Positions 37,364 through 46,172 of a stretch of 64,000 nucleotides of DNA are shown here, in pieces; position 1 is the stretch's first letter; each line of letters starts with the position of its first letter. Both the position numbers and the translations under genes were made by a program. Source of the stretch: WHTI01 sp963756365 (GTDB lineage Bacteria; Actinomycetota; CADDZG01; WHSQ01); NCBI GenBank assembly GCA_963756365.1, contig CAVWNF010000003.1, positions 1,674,001 to 1,738,000 on the forward strand, written 5' to 3'. A model generated the notes under the pieces. That model had not been told where the DNA came from. It ran no database searches and worked only from the letters and a program-made list of their open reading frames with translations.

Positions 37364-38677
37364 GGTCGCGACCAGCCGTGCGGTTACCTCACCTACGCGT
37401 TTCCTGATCTCACCGTTGCGAACGGTGCACAGATGGCCGTCCTGGACGACCGTACGACCGCCGACCATCACCTTCGTGATCGCGGTCTGCTGCATCGAGT
37501 GAACGATGTGCCGCTCGAGGTTGCTGGGAGGCTGGAGCGACAGATCGTGAACGTCGAGGGCGACCAGGTCGGCGAACGATCCCGGCTCGAGGGTGCCAAC
37601 CGGAAGGCCAAGGAGGTCGCCTCCGCCTCGCGTCCCCAACCGGAATGCCGTGTGCGCATCTAGCGCAGCGCCGTCCGTGAGGCGAGCCTTGGCCATCAAG
37701 CTCGCCTGACGCATCTCGTCGAACACGCTCTGGCGGTTGTTGGCGCAGCCCCCATCGGGACCGAGCGCGACCCGGATCCCCCTACCGAGCATCTCGGGGA
37801 CACGCGCCATCCCATCACCGAGGAAGGCATTGGCACCGGGGCAGTGCACAACGCCCGCACCGGAGGCCGCTATCAGGTCGAGTTCTTCGTCGTCGGCCCA
37901 CACCGTGTGGATCGTGACGAGACGTTCCGACAGGAGCCCCTCGCGATGGAGCAACCGCACCGGCGTCGTTCCGAATCGTTCCTCGATGAGAGTGCGTTCG
38001 TAGTGCGCCTCGGCCAGATGCAGATGACAAGGAACGTCGAGATCGTTCGCCAGATCGAGGGCAACGCGGATCGTCTCTGGGCTCGCGGCATGGAGCGAAT
38101 GTGGAGCCGGTTGCACGCTGATGAACGGATCGTCCCGGTAAGCCTCCGCGAGCGCCCGGCATCGTTGGGCGGAATCGAGCGCGGGTTCCCGATAACGCGC
38201 CGGTGCCTTGGTCGGGGCGTCCGGGTCGTAGAGAGCGCGGGCGAACACCAGCCGGATGCCGATGTCGTGAGCGGCTTCGATCACTCGCTGAGCGTTCTCG
38301 TTCCCGGAATCGTGGAGGTAGAAGAAATCTACGGTTGTGGTTGCACCTGCGAGCAAGGCCTCTGCGAAGGCGAACAGTGCGCCCGCATAGATCGCCTCGC
38401 CGTCGAGGTCTGTGGAGAACGGATACAGAACCTCGTCCCGCCACGCCTCGAAACCAAGATCGTCGGAGAACCCCTTGAGGAGGTTCTGGAACGCGTGACC
38501 GTGGGCGTTGACCGTGCCGGGAACTATCGCGACGTCTCCCCAGTTCTCGGGGACGACGCCGTCCGGGATCTCACTCTTTGGGACGACGCCAACGATGTGG
38601 TCCCCCTCGACCAGGACGGCGCGCCCCGACTCGAAGGCCTCGCCCGTATGCAGGAGTGAACCGAGGATCGCTCTCAC
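37360..38677 (-). CDS. COG0402-type amidohydrolase/deaminase, candidate formimidoylglutamate deiminase
   Basis: About 438 residues of a metal-dependent amidohydrolase. Metal ligands: NAHGHAFQ near residue 58, HLHLAEAHYE near 215, IHTVWADDE near 250 and GPDGGCANN near 305. Its place between hutU and hutH suggests the next pathway step (formiminoglutamate to formylglutamate, as HutF). However, GPDGGCANN and FDEMRQASL look more like the broader SsnA/MTA-deaminase group, so the substrate is inferred. TACCCT (minus strand, 38690-38685) lies 7 nt before the GTG. The frame passes into DUF3052 without a stop; one extra base near 37364-37375 would restore TGA at 37362-37360. Confidence 0.75.
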
Positions 38678-38738
38678 GAACCCAAGGGTAGCCGTCTATC
38701 TCCACCGAAGGTCGGCTTCAGCGCGTAGGGTTGCGGGC

Positions 38739-40266
38739 GTGAACGTTCTGATCGGTGAGCCTCTCAGCTTCGAGAACGTGGTCGACGTGGCACTCGGGGA
38801 CGCGAAGGTCGCGGGCTCCTCGGGCCTCGCCGAACGCATGGCTCCCGCCCGCGCGGTGGTCGACCGGGCCGTCGCATCGGGTGAGCCGGTCTATGGGATC
38901 TCGACGGGGATCGGCGACCTGGCGAACGTGAGGATCGACACCGGGATGGCGACCCAGTTGCAACGTGACCTTGTCAGAAGTCACTCGACCGCGGTCGGGC
39001 CTCCCCTCCCAGAGGAAGTGGTGAGGGCGATGCTCCTGTTGAAGGCGAGAACGTTCGCTTTCGGCGCATCGGGGGTCAGAGTCGAGGTCGTCGAGCGGCT
39101 GATCGATCTTCTGAATGCGGGGATACATCCGGTTGTCCCCTCGCAAGGTTCTCTCGGCGCATCCGGGGACCTTGCCCTCCTGGCTCATCTCGCGGGTGCG
39201 GTGATCGGCGAGGGCAAGGTCACCTACAGAGGCGAGACCAAGACAGCCGCCGACGCTCTGCGCGCCGAGGGACTCGAGCCGATCGAGTTGTCGCACAAAG
39301 AAGGACTCTCCCTCATCAACGGAACCGAGGGCATGCTCGCCCTCGGCATCCTCGCCTTCGAACGCGCTCTCAGGATCACCAAGAGCGCCGACATCACCGG
39401 AGCGATGTCGGTCGAGGCGCTCCTTGGCACCGACCAGGCGTTCGCCGAGCGGATCGTCTCGCTGCGCAAGCACCCTGGTGCGCTGGATGTGGCGGCGAAC
39501 CTGCGCTCGCTTCTTGATGGGAGTCCGATCGTGGCCTCGCATCGGCACTCGGATCACCTGGTCCAGGACGCCTACTCGCTGAGGTGTATCCCACAGGTTC
39601 ACGGTGCCTATCGCGATGGCCTCGAGTACATCCGACGCACCCTCGAGGCCGAACTGGCCTCTGCGGTCGACAACCCGTCGGTGATCGTCGAAACGGGCGA
39701 GGTGCTCTCGGGCGGGAACTTCCACGGCGAGGCCCTGGCACTCGCCCTCGATCACCTCGGCCTCTGCATCGCCGGATACGGCACGATCGCCGAGCGCCGG
39801 GTCGCACGCCTCGTCGACCCCGACCTGAACAATGGACTGCCAGCGTTCCTCACCGAAACACCAGGGCGGTCGAGCGGCTTCATGATCGCCCAGTACACGG
39901 CTGCGTCGATCGTTTCGGAGAACAGGGGTCTCTGTTTCCCCGCATCGTCCGACTCGATCCCGACCTCGGCGGGGCAAGAGGATCACGTTTCGATGGGAGC
40001 GACCTCTGGACGGAAGGCCTACGCGATCGTCACGAACACACAGAACGTGCTCGTCGATCGAAGCCATGGCAGCGGCCCAAGGGATCGATCTGCGCGGCGT
40101 CGACCCCGCACGGGGAACCGGAGCCGCGGTGGCGGCCGTGCGAGAGGTGTCTCCCCGGCTCGAAGCCGACCGCAGTCTGTCCGAGGAGATCGGGGCGGTG
40201 CGAGAACTGCTCGGGAGCGGGGCCTTGATCGCCGCGGCCGAGTCGGCATGCGGGAGACTCAACTAG
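38739..40266 (+). CDS. hutH: Histidine ammonia-lyase (one frame break near the 3' end)
   Basis: The first step of histidine degradation, histidine to urocanate plus ammonia. The MIO cofactor triad Ala-Ser-Gly is in QGSLGASGDLALLAH near residue 142. YGISTGIGDLANV, NGTEGMLALG and NFHGEALALALDHLG are further family motifs, and SAGQEDHVSMG sits near 410. One extra G near 40049-40053 shifts NTQNVL into the frame encoding SIEAMAAAQGIDLRG. Repaired length is about 508. TAGGGT (38726-38731) lies 7 nt before the GTG. Its stop shares CTAG with that of hutI. It is divergent from the deaminase gene, starts 61 bp apart. Confidence 0.95.
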
Positions 40267-41520
40267 CGAGCAACACGCTCCTGGCCGCGCTCGGACGACG
40301 TAAACCAACTCCCCACCGCACACCACCGCCAGCACCGGATCGTGATCGGGGCGATACGGCAGCGCTTCGACGTCTCGCAACATCGAGCACCACGAGGTCG
40401 GCACGGCGACCGGGGACGATGCGGCCCACCTCATCGTCGAGACCGATCACGTACGCCGCGTTCACCGTGGCAGCAGCGAGGGCTTCGAGGGGTCTCAGTC
40501 CGTACAGGCGACAGGCGAGAGCGATCACGAACACCATCGAATGAAGAGGACTCGTCCCCGGGTTCAGATCGGTCCCGAGCGCGACGATCGCCCCTTCGTC
40601 GATCAGGTTCCGAGCCGGAGGCTTCTTGTTCTGGCGGAGCGTGAATGTGGCACCCGGGAGCAGCACCGCGGCCGTATCGCTGGCGACGAGATCACCGACG
40701 GCGTCGAGGGACGTGTGGTTCAGATGGTCGGCCGAGTTCAGATCCCCAGCGCGCGGCGAAGGCTCCGGCCTGCGAGTCTTCGAGTTGGTCGGCGTGCATC
40801 CTCATGCGAAGACCGAGGGCATCGGTCGACGTCTTCAGGCGCGCCGGCGTGTTCGAGTTGGAACGCGATCGACTCGACATAGATGTCAGCAGCGTGCGCC
40901 AGCTTCTCGTCGGCGACCTGCGGGAGCAGCGTCTCGGAGATCTCGCCGATCCATTCGCCCTCCGTCTTGTCCGGCGGGCACGCGTGCGCAGCGAGGCACG
41001 TGGTCACCACCGTCTGCGGCACCGAATCGGCCAGGGATCGAGCGAGCCTCAATTGGCGGAGCTCGTTCTCGATGGTCAGGCCGTAGCCAGACTTCGTCTC
41101 GAAGGTCGTCGTGCCCTTCGACAACATCTGCCGGGCGAGTCGTGCCCGCGAACGCAAGCACCTCATCGTCCGTGGCCTCGTGGAGGAGTCGCTGCGACCG
41201 GAAGATCCCTCCCGCCTCCTTGTGGAGCGTCTCGTACCTGACGCCGGAGAGACGAGCTGCATCCTCGTCCGACGCGCCATCCGAAGAACGGCAGGTGCGT
41301 GTGCGGATCGACGAACCCGGGCACGACCGCGCAGCCGGTCGCGTCGAAGCCTCACGTCGGCACCAGATGCAGCGCCCGCAACCACTTCGGAGATCACGCC
41401 ACCGTCAACGACGACACTTGCGTCCTCGATGATCTCGATCGTGCTCATCAGGTCGCCCCGGATCGGGCCCTCGCCATCCATCGGTACGACGCTCTGGGCA
41501 CGCTCTATCGAGATGCTCAT
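40263..41520 (-). pseudogene. hutI: Imidazolonepropionase HutI, interrupted by six or seven one-base insertions
   Basis: The third step of histidine degradation. Successive frames give FDATGCAVVPGFVDPHTHLPF (metal-binding HTH), LSGVRYETLHKEAGGIFR, ETKSGYGLT, YVESIAFQLEHA, GLRMRMHADQLEDSQAG, SADHLNHTSLDAVG, VLLPGATFTLRQ, TDLNPGTSP and RDVEALPYR. Breaks lie near 41350, 41275, 41145, 40845, 40743, 40378 and probably 40300. Subtracting seven bases gives exactly 417 codons ending at the TAG that overlaps the hutH stop. Every break is an insertion and no catalytic residue is lost, so this looks like local sequence error rather than decay. The start overlaps the MBL-fold gene stop as ATGA. Confidence 0.85.
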
Positions 41521-42561
41521 TCGTCGTCATCTTCCTCATCGGGAGAACGCCGTCGCGACACCTTCTGGTAGCGGATGATCCCGTCGTCCGAGACGATGCG
41601 TTCGATGTCTCCCTGGCTGCGAAGGTAAGCGATGTGGGCGAGGGCCTCACCTAGAGCCAAGCGCTTCTGGAAGTGGAGCAGGGTAGATCCGAAGATGTCT
41701 TCGGTTATCTCCTCCGCGGTGTGGGGTTCATGTCTAACGACCTGGAGGATCGAGCCGAGCCTCCTATCGTGATGACGGGCGACGACTCGGGCACGAGCCG
41801 CCCCATCCTCGAACGGACGACCGTGGCCCGGCAGCACTAGGGCTGGCTCCAGGGCTTCCATCTTCTCGAGTGACGTCAGGAACTCGCCGAGAGGGTTCTC
41901 GTCGCCACGCTTGAAATCGATGTGGGGAGTGATGGCACCGAGCAGGTGATCGCCCGAGATGAGGATGCGTTCTTCCGGTGCCCACAAGCAGATATGAGCC
42001 GGCGAGTGACCTGGGGTGTGCACGACCTTCCACTCCCTGCCGGCGACGCTCAGGGCCTCGCCCCCCGCGACCGGGTGAGTAGCATCGACCACGCCGGTGA
42101 CGTATCTACCCCAGTCTTCGTACGCGGTCAGATCGCCGATGTCGTCGTCCCCGACACCGTGATCGTGGAGGAGTTCGGCCAAACGATGAGCGGCGGCGCC
42201 TGGATCGCGCAGCGCATCGAGGTCACCCGCCGGCCGCCTCGTGCATCCACAACTCGCAATCGGTCTCGTCAACGAGCCGGCCCGCCAGCCCGTAGTGATC
42301 GATGTGCGGGTGTGTGACCACCAAGCGGTCGATCGCAGAGAGAGTCACACCGCAGACCTCCAACGATTCGACCAGGTAACCCCACCCGTTCTCGTTCTCG
42401 TCATCGGGCAGGTGCATCCCGCAATCGACAAGGGTCGCTCCATCGTCATCCACGAGTAGGTATGCGTTCACCCGATCCAAACCTGGGAACGGCAAAGGCA
42501 GCACCAGGCGAAAGACGCCCGGCGCGGGTTCGCGCCGCCGGATCTCGGGAACCTTCATCAC
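41517..42561 (-). CDS. MBL-fold metallo-hydrolase (one frame break)
   Basis: About 347 residues in two frames. The first carries NAYLLVDDDGATLVDCG and the zinc motif THPHIDHYG (HxHxDH). After an extra base in a GGCGGG stretch near 42230 the second carries VVHTPGHSPAHICLW, SGDHLLG and LPGHGRPFEDG. The C-terminal winged-helix-like tail (RLALGEALAHIAYLRSQGDIERI) resembles the LACTB2-like group. GTG 42561 or ATG 42558 are both possible starts. It lies between dodecin and hutI and overlaps hutI, so it belongs to the hut operon; its substrate may be a thioester or a hut side product. Confidence 0.82.
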
Positions 42562-42576
42562 GATGGGTCGCGATAC

Positions 42577-42789
42577 CTACTCGTGAACCTGCTCCTTGAT
42601 CAAGAACCAGATCCGAACGAGCACCCGGAACTCAGGGCTGCCCTCCTCAGTGACCGTCCCTCCGATATCCACAACCTCGAAGGTGGTGATGCCGCGCAGA
42701 GTAAGGCTGGCGCGATGGATAGCTTCTGAAACGGCATCCTCGATCGAGGTGCCGGTCGCGTACAGGTCGATCGACTTCTCCACCGACAT
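42577..42789 (-). CDS. Dodecin family flavin/CoA-binding protein
   Basis: 70 residues: MSVEKSIDLYATGTSIEDAVSEAI, RASLTLRGITTFEVVDIGG and FRVLVRIWFLI match the small dodecamer-forming dodecins that bind flavins or CoA. The ATG at 42789 is chosen because the family begins there; an in-frame ATG at 42822 would add 11 residues encoded by the hairpin. The GGGGG that serves as ribosome-binding site lies in the 3' arm of that hairpin. 15 bp separate it from the MBL-fold gene. Confidence 0.88.
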   Translation of the reverse strand: MSVEKSIDLYATGTSIEDAVSEAIHRASLTLRGITTFEVVDIGGTVTEEGSPEFRVLVRIWFLIKEQVHE

Positions 42790-42792
42790 AGG

Positions 42793-42819
42793 AAAAACCC
42801 CCTTCGCTTGGAAGGGGGT
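42793..42819 (-). promoter_or_regulatory. Terminator-like hairpin that includes the dodecin ribosome-binding site (possible attenuator)
   Basis: Read on the minus strand, ACCCCCTTC-CAAGC-GAAGGGGGT is followed by four more T, the form of an intrinsic terminator. Its 3' arm holds GGGGG, 8 nt before the dodecin ATG. Folding would therefore stop transcription or hide the ribosome-binding site. It could also simply end transcription from upstream. Confidence 0.55.
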
Positions 42820-43246
42820 CATCCTATGGGAGGGGTGGAACGGGGTGGTGCCGTGGTGCGGGGTGCTTCAGGGAAGCTGGTTTTCTACCGTCCGTTACGT
42901 CCGAACGGAGAGACGAACGTGGGCGTGAGGTCGCACGTGACCGGGAGTCGGCGTGCCGACCTCCGTGATCTCGCTAGTTCCCGGGAGAACTGGCCCCTCG
43001 AGATGGCTAGCCACCACCGTGCGTCGGAGACATGGACGGCATCGGTCTTGGGGCCGATCATCCATCCACAGGTTCGCTGTGCCTCCATCGGTAGCCCTTT
43101 CATCCAACTGGTCGGGGGTCCGTATCGCGTCCGCCGAGTGATGGATTCACCGCGAGGCACTTCGTTCCTTCAAGGATCGGGAGAAATATAGGGGCTGACC
43201 TGCCCAAACGCGGGATATGTCCCGATTTGCCGGGAAAATTTTCTCC
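42820..43246 (-). other. 427-bp region without a confident gene (gdhA to dodecin)
   Basis: Downstream of gdhA are two short inverted repeats on the minus strand: GGGAGAAAATTTTCCC (43246-43231) and CGGGACATATCCCG around 43213-43226, a possible weak terminator. Further on GTCGGC-GT-GCCGAC (42947-42960) and AGTTC-CCGGGA-GAACT can form hairpins. An open frame of 67 codons (ATG near 43088, minus strand, AAAGGG upstream) lacks the usual GC-ending codon bias and I do not call it. The region may be a long dodecin leader. Confidence 0.4.
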
Positions 43247-44539
43247 CTACAGATAGCCCCTGATCTCATCCGCTCTGGCCACACGCTCCACCGCGATATC
43301 GAACGCCGCATCGCGCAGGCTGACACCGGTCGCCTCGGAACGATCGAAGACCAGCTCGGTCGCCTTCTTCATCCGTTTCTTCAGCTCGAAGTTGACCTGC
43401 TCAAGCTCCCAGCGGAACTGCTGGATGTTCTGGACCCATTCGAAATACGACACGGTCACCCCGCCGGTGTTGGCCAAGATGTCGGGAAGCACCGGGATAC
43501 CTCGTTGCAGCAAGATGGCATCGGCCGCCGGGGTCGTGGGTCCGTTCGCAGCCTCGATCACCAGGCGGGTCGAGATGCGTTCGGCGTTGCCCGTGTTGAT
43601 GACCCCATGTATCGCGGCCGGGATCAAGATGTCGCAGTCGACCTCGAGGAGATCCTCATTGCTGACGAACTCCCCATCTGGAAAGTCGGCCACCGTCCCG
43701 GAATCCTTCGAGTGCTTGAGGACGAGTTCTACGCTCAGGCCCCGACCGTTGAACGTCCCCCCTTTGACGTCGCTGACCGCGACGATCGTCGCGCCCTCTT
43801 CTTCGGCGAGAGCGGCCGTCCAGTAGCCAACGTTCCCGAATCCCTGGATCGCTATCCGAGCACCTTTGAAGTCGATCCCGAGATGCCTCGCGGCCTCTCT
43901 CGCGGCGATCACGACGCCGCGCCCGGTCGCTTCTTCTCGTCCTGGGGAACCGCCGAGCTCCACGGGCTTGCCGGTGACGATCGCTGGTTGATAGCCGTTC
44001 TTCTGACCATAGGCATCCATCATCCAGGCCATCGTTTGCGCATTGGTTCCCATGTCGGGAGCAGGGATGTCGCGGTTCACTCCGATGATGTAGCTGATCA
44101 TCGAGGTGAACCTGCGCGTCAGGCGCTGCTGCTCCCCGATCGACATCGTCGTCGGATCGCACTGCACGCCACCCTTCGCTCCACCGAAAGGAACATCTAT
44201 AAGTGCGTTCTTCCACGTCATCAGGGCAGCGAGGGCGCGTACCTCATCGAGGTCGGCAGAGGGATGGAACCGGATGCCCCCCTTATAAGGACCCCTCGCT
44301 CCGTTGTGTTGGATCCGGAAGCCCCGGAAGATCTTGAAGTCCCCGTTGTCCATCTTCACCGGGATCTGAACGCTGAGCTCGCGGTACGAGGTCGCCAGGA
44401 CCTCTCTCATCTCATCCTTGAGGGAGAGCCTGTCGGCGGACCGTTGGAAAAAGTAAGAAGCAGCTTCGAACGGGGTCATCCCGTCGTGAGGAGCTGCCAA
44501 CTTGGTTCGAGATACGTCTGCCTTGGAATCCTCGGACAC
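43247..44539 (-). CDS. gdhA: Glutamate dehydrogenase
   Basis: Interconverts glutamate and 2-oxoglutarate plus ammonia. 430 residues, the size of hexameric GDH. GGIRFHPSAD near residue 87, the catalytic-lysine region NALIDVPFGGAKGGV near 112, PAPDMGTNAQTMAWMMD near 158, the nucleotide-binding IQGFGNVGYW near 230 and NTGGVTVSYFEWVQN near 365. GTG start with GGGGGAAG upstream. Its position beside the hut genes fits further use of glutamate from histidine. Cofactor choice (NAD or NADP) is not clear from sequence alone. Confidence 0.96.
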   Translation of the reverse strand: MSEDSKADVSRTKLAAPHDGMTPFEAASYFFQRSADRLSLKDEMREVLATSYRELSVQIPVKMDNGDFKIFRGFRIQHNGARGPYKGGIRFHPSADLDEVRALAALMTWKNALIDVPFGGAKGGVQCDPTTMSIGEQQRLTRRFTSMISYIIGVNRDIPAPDMGTNAQTMAWMMDAYGQKNGYQPAIVTGKPVELGGSPGREEATGRGVVIAAREAARHLGIDFKGARIAIQGFGNVGYWTAALAEEEGATIVAVSDVKGGTFNGRGLSVELVLKHSKDSGTVADFPDGEFVSNEDLLEVDCDILIPAAIHGVINTGNAERISTRLVIEAANGPTTPAADAILLQRGIPVLPDILANTGGVTVSYFEWVQNIQQFRWELEQVNFELKKRMKKATELVFDRSEATGVSLRDAAFDIAVERVARADEIRGYL

Positions 44540-44611
44540 GCTTCCCCCGATCGCTCGTTCCGAGTTGCCTCAGCAGCGTACCGCTGCGGGGCCTCCCCTG
44601 GTGGGGCCGTC

Positions 44612-45514
44612 CTAGGAGTTGGCGTCGCCTGCCGCGACCGCCTGAGGGAGGCCGTCCTGGATGAACCGGTCGGTCGACTCGTAACCGAGATCGATCATCT
44701 GAGGGGTCGATCTCAGGGATGTGAACGGGACGTACTGGCTCAACACGGGCATCGGAACGACCACGATCCTCGCCTTCTTCTCGAGGATCTCTCTCTCGAG
44801 GCGGAATCGCTGAGAACGGGCCAGGCTGAACGCATGAAGAAGATGATCGATCGGCCGGGCGAGAGGACGACTGCCCTGGCGATAGGAAGTCGCATCCATC
44901 ACATAGATGGTGCGGGCCCCCATCGCAACCGCCGGCGCGATCGGAACGTTGTCGGCCACCCCACCATCGACGTAACTGACCCCGTCGATCTCGACCGGCG
45001 GATAGATCCCGGGCATCGAGGTCGACGCAAGGATCCGAGGGACGATCTCGCCGGAGGTGAACACGATGCCGTCACCGGTGGCCTGTTCGGTTGCAACTAT
45101 CCCCAGCGGGATCTGAGCGTCTTCGATGAGAGTCTCGTTCCCAAGCCGCTCGGCCACCAAGGAGGCGATCCCGGAGTTGTCGAACACGCGGTTCCCACGT
45201 GCGAGGAACCTGGCCCACGAGACGCGCGACCCGGGGAAGAGGTCCGTCTCGCGCAGACCGCGCCAGATCGACTCGAGTAGACGAGTGCCATGGGGGGTCG
45301 GATCGAACGCCAGAAAGGCTGCGTTGAGAGCTCCCACAGAGCACCCCATCAGGATGTCGGGTTTGATCCCGTGGTCGGACAGGGCCTGGACGGCCCCTAC
45401 CTGGAGCGCTCCGTACGGACCTCCTCCGGACAGGACGAACGCGACCGGATCAGCCCGCCTCTGAGCGAGGCGCCGGAGCCACTGGGCCCTCGATGGGATC
45501 CCCCTGTCCGCCAT
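44612..45514 (-). CDS. Patatin-like phospholipase family protein
   Basis: About 300 residues. Oxyanion loop FVLSGGGPYGALQVG near residue 27, nucleophile GCSVGALNAAF (GxSxG) near 57, and the catalytic Asp in YVDGGVADNVPIAP near 185: the Ser-Asp dyad of bacterial patatins. Such enzymes hydrolyse acyl esters of phospholipids or other lipids, in the cell or at the membrane; there is no signal peptide. ATG 45514 is used; a GTG at 45532 adds six residues and neither has a clear ribosome-binding site. Confidence 0.87.
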   Translation of the reverse strand: MADRGIPSRAQWLRRLAQRRADPVAFVLSGGGPYGALQVGAVQALSDHGIKPDILMGCSVGALNAAFLAFDPTPHGTRLLESIWRGLRETDLFPGSRVSWARFLARGNRVFDNSGIASLVAERLGNETLIEDAQIPLGIVATEQATGDGIVFTSGEIVPRILASTSMPGIYPPVEIDGVSYVDGGVADNVPIAPAVAMGARTIYVMDATSYRQGSRPLARPIDHLLHAFSLARSQRFRLEREILEKKARIVVVPMPVLSQYVPFTSLRSTPQMIDLGYESTDRFIQDGLPQAVAAGDANS

Positions 45515-45560
45515 AACAACATCATCGGCCACGGGGACGGCTGAACTGAGTCTTTCGCGC

Positions 45561-46043
45561 CTATCCCTTTCGGCCCTTCGACGCAGCCGACTTCGCCTTC
45601 GACGAGGCCTCGCTGCTCTTCTTGCGTGCCTCCGAGGCCGCCTTCTTCACCTTGGGCGTCGTCTTCTTGATCGCGTCCGCGCCTCTGGCGCGGACGGCCT
45701 TGGTCGTCGTGCTTGCAGCCTTACGTCCGGCACCAGCCGCCTTCTTCACGCGTGCCTTGGCCGTCTTTACCTCTTTCGAGGCAGCGAGGCCCTTGGCCGA
45801 CTCTCTTGTCTTGTTCGCAGCCGTCTTCGCCAGCGCACCGGCTGCTGCCGCCGCAACCTTGACTGCACCGCCGGCCGCCTTAACCTGCTTCTTGGCGGTC
45901 TTCGCATCGCGGGTCTTGGCAACATCCTTCGCGGTGGAGCGGGCGACCTGCACCGCTTTCTTACCTGCCTCCGCCACACCCTTCGCAGCTACCTTTGCCT
46001 GCTTCTTGGCCTCCTGCAGCTGCTTGTTGGTCTTCTTGGCCAT
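45561..46043 (-). CDS. Histone H1-like Lys/Ala-rich DNA-binding protein
   Basis: 160 residues, nearly all Lys, Ala, Thr, Ser and Arg (KKQAKVAAKG, AAAAAGALAKTAANK, KARVKKAAGAG). The low complexity and positive charge resemble eukaryotic H1 tails and bacterial H1-like nucleoid proteins such as HupB tails, but there is no HU fold. It would bind DNA or RNA without sequence preference. GGAGG lies 8 nt before the ATG at 46043. It is divergent from the sensor kinase. Confidence 0.7.
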   Translation of the reverse strand: MAKKTNKQLQEAKKQAKVAAKGVAEAGKKAVQVARSTAKDVAKTRDAKTAKKQVKAAGGAVKVAAAAAGALAKTAANKTRESAKGLAASKEVKTAKARVKKAAGAGRKAASTTTKAVRARGADAIKKTTPKVKKAASEARKKSSEASSKAKSAASKGRKG

Positions 46044-46172
46044 CACGTCTCCCTCCGTCGAACATCGGATCAGCACACGCCTACCCAGCCGGGTCTACGG
46101 TACCGCCCCGGACGGGGGCGCGCGGAGGCGGAACTTCCACGGTCCAGGGGTAACTCGGCGTAACCTCAATGG

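Noticed and set aside
38718..40262. A 514-codon open frame on the minus strand
   Set aside because: It is antisense to hutH and has no family features.
42885..43160. Open frame of 91 codons (minus strand) between gdhA and dodecin
   Set aside because: Codon use is unlike the genes around it and no family feature is visible; described as part of the gap.
43217..45280. A 687-codon open frame on the plus strand
   Set aside because: It is antisense to gdhA and the patatin gene, both with full catalytic motifs. Its protein has no recognisable domain and reflects GC-rich codon bias.
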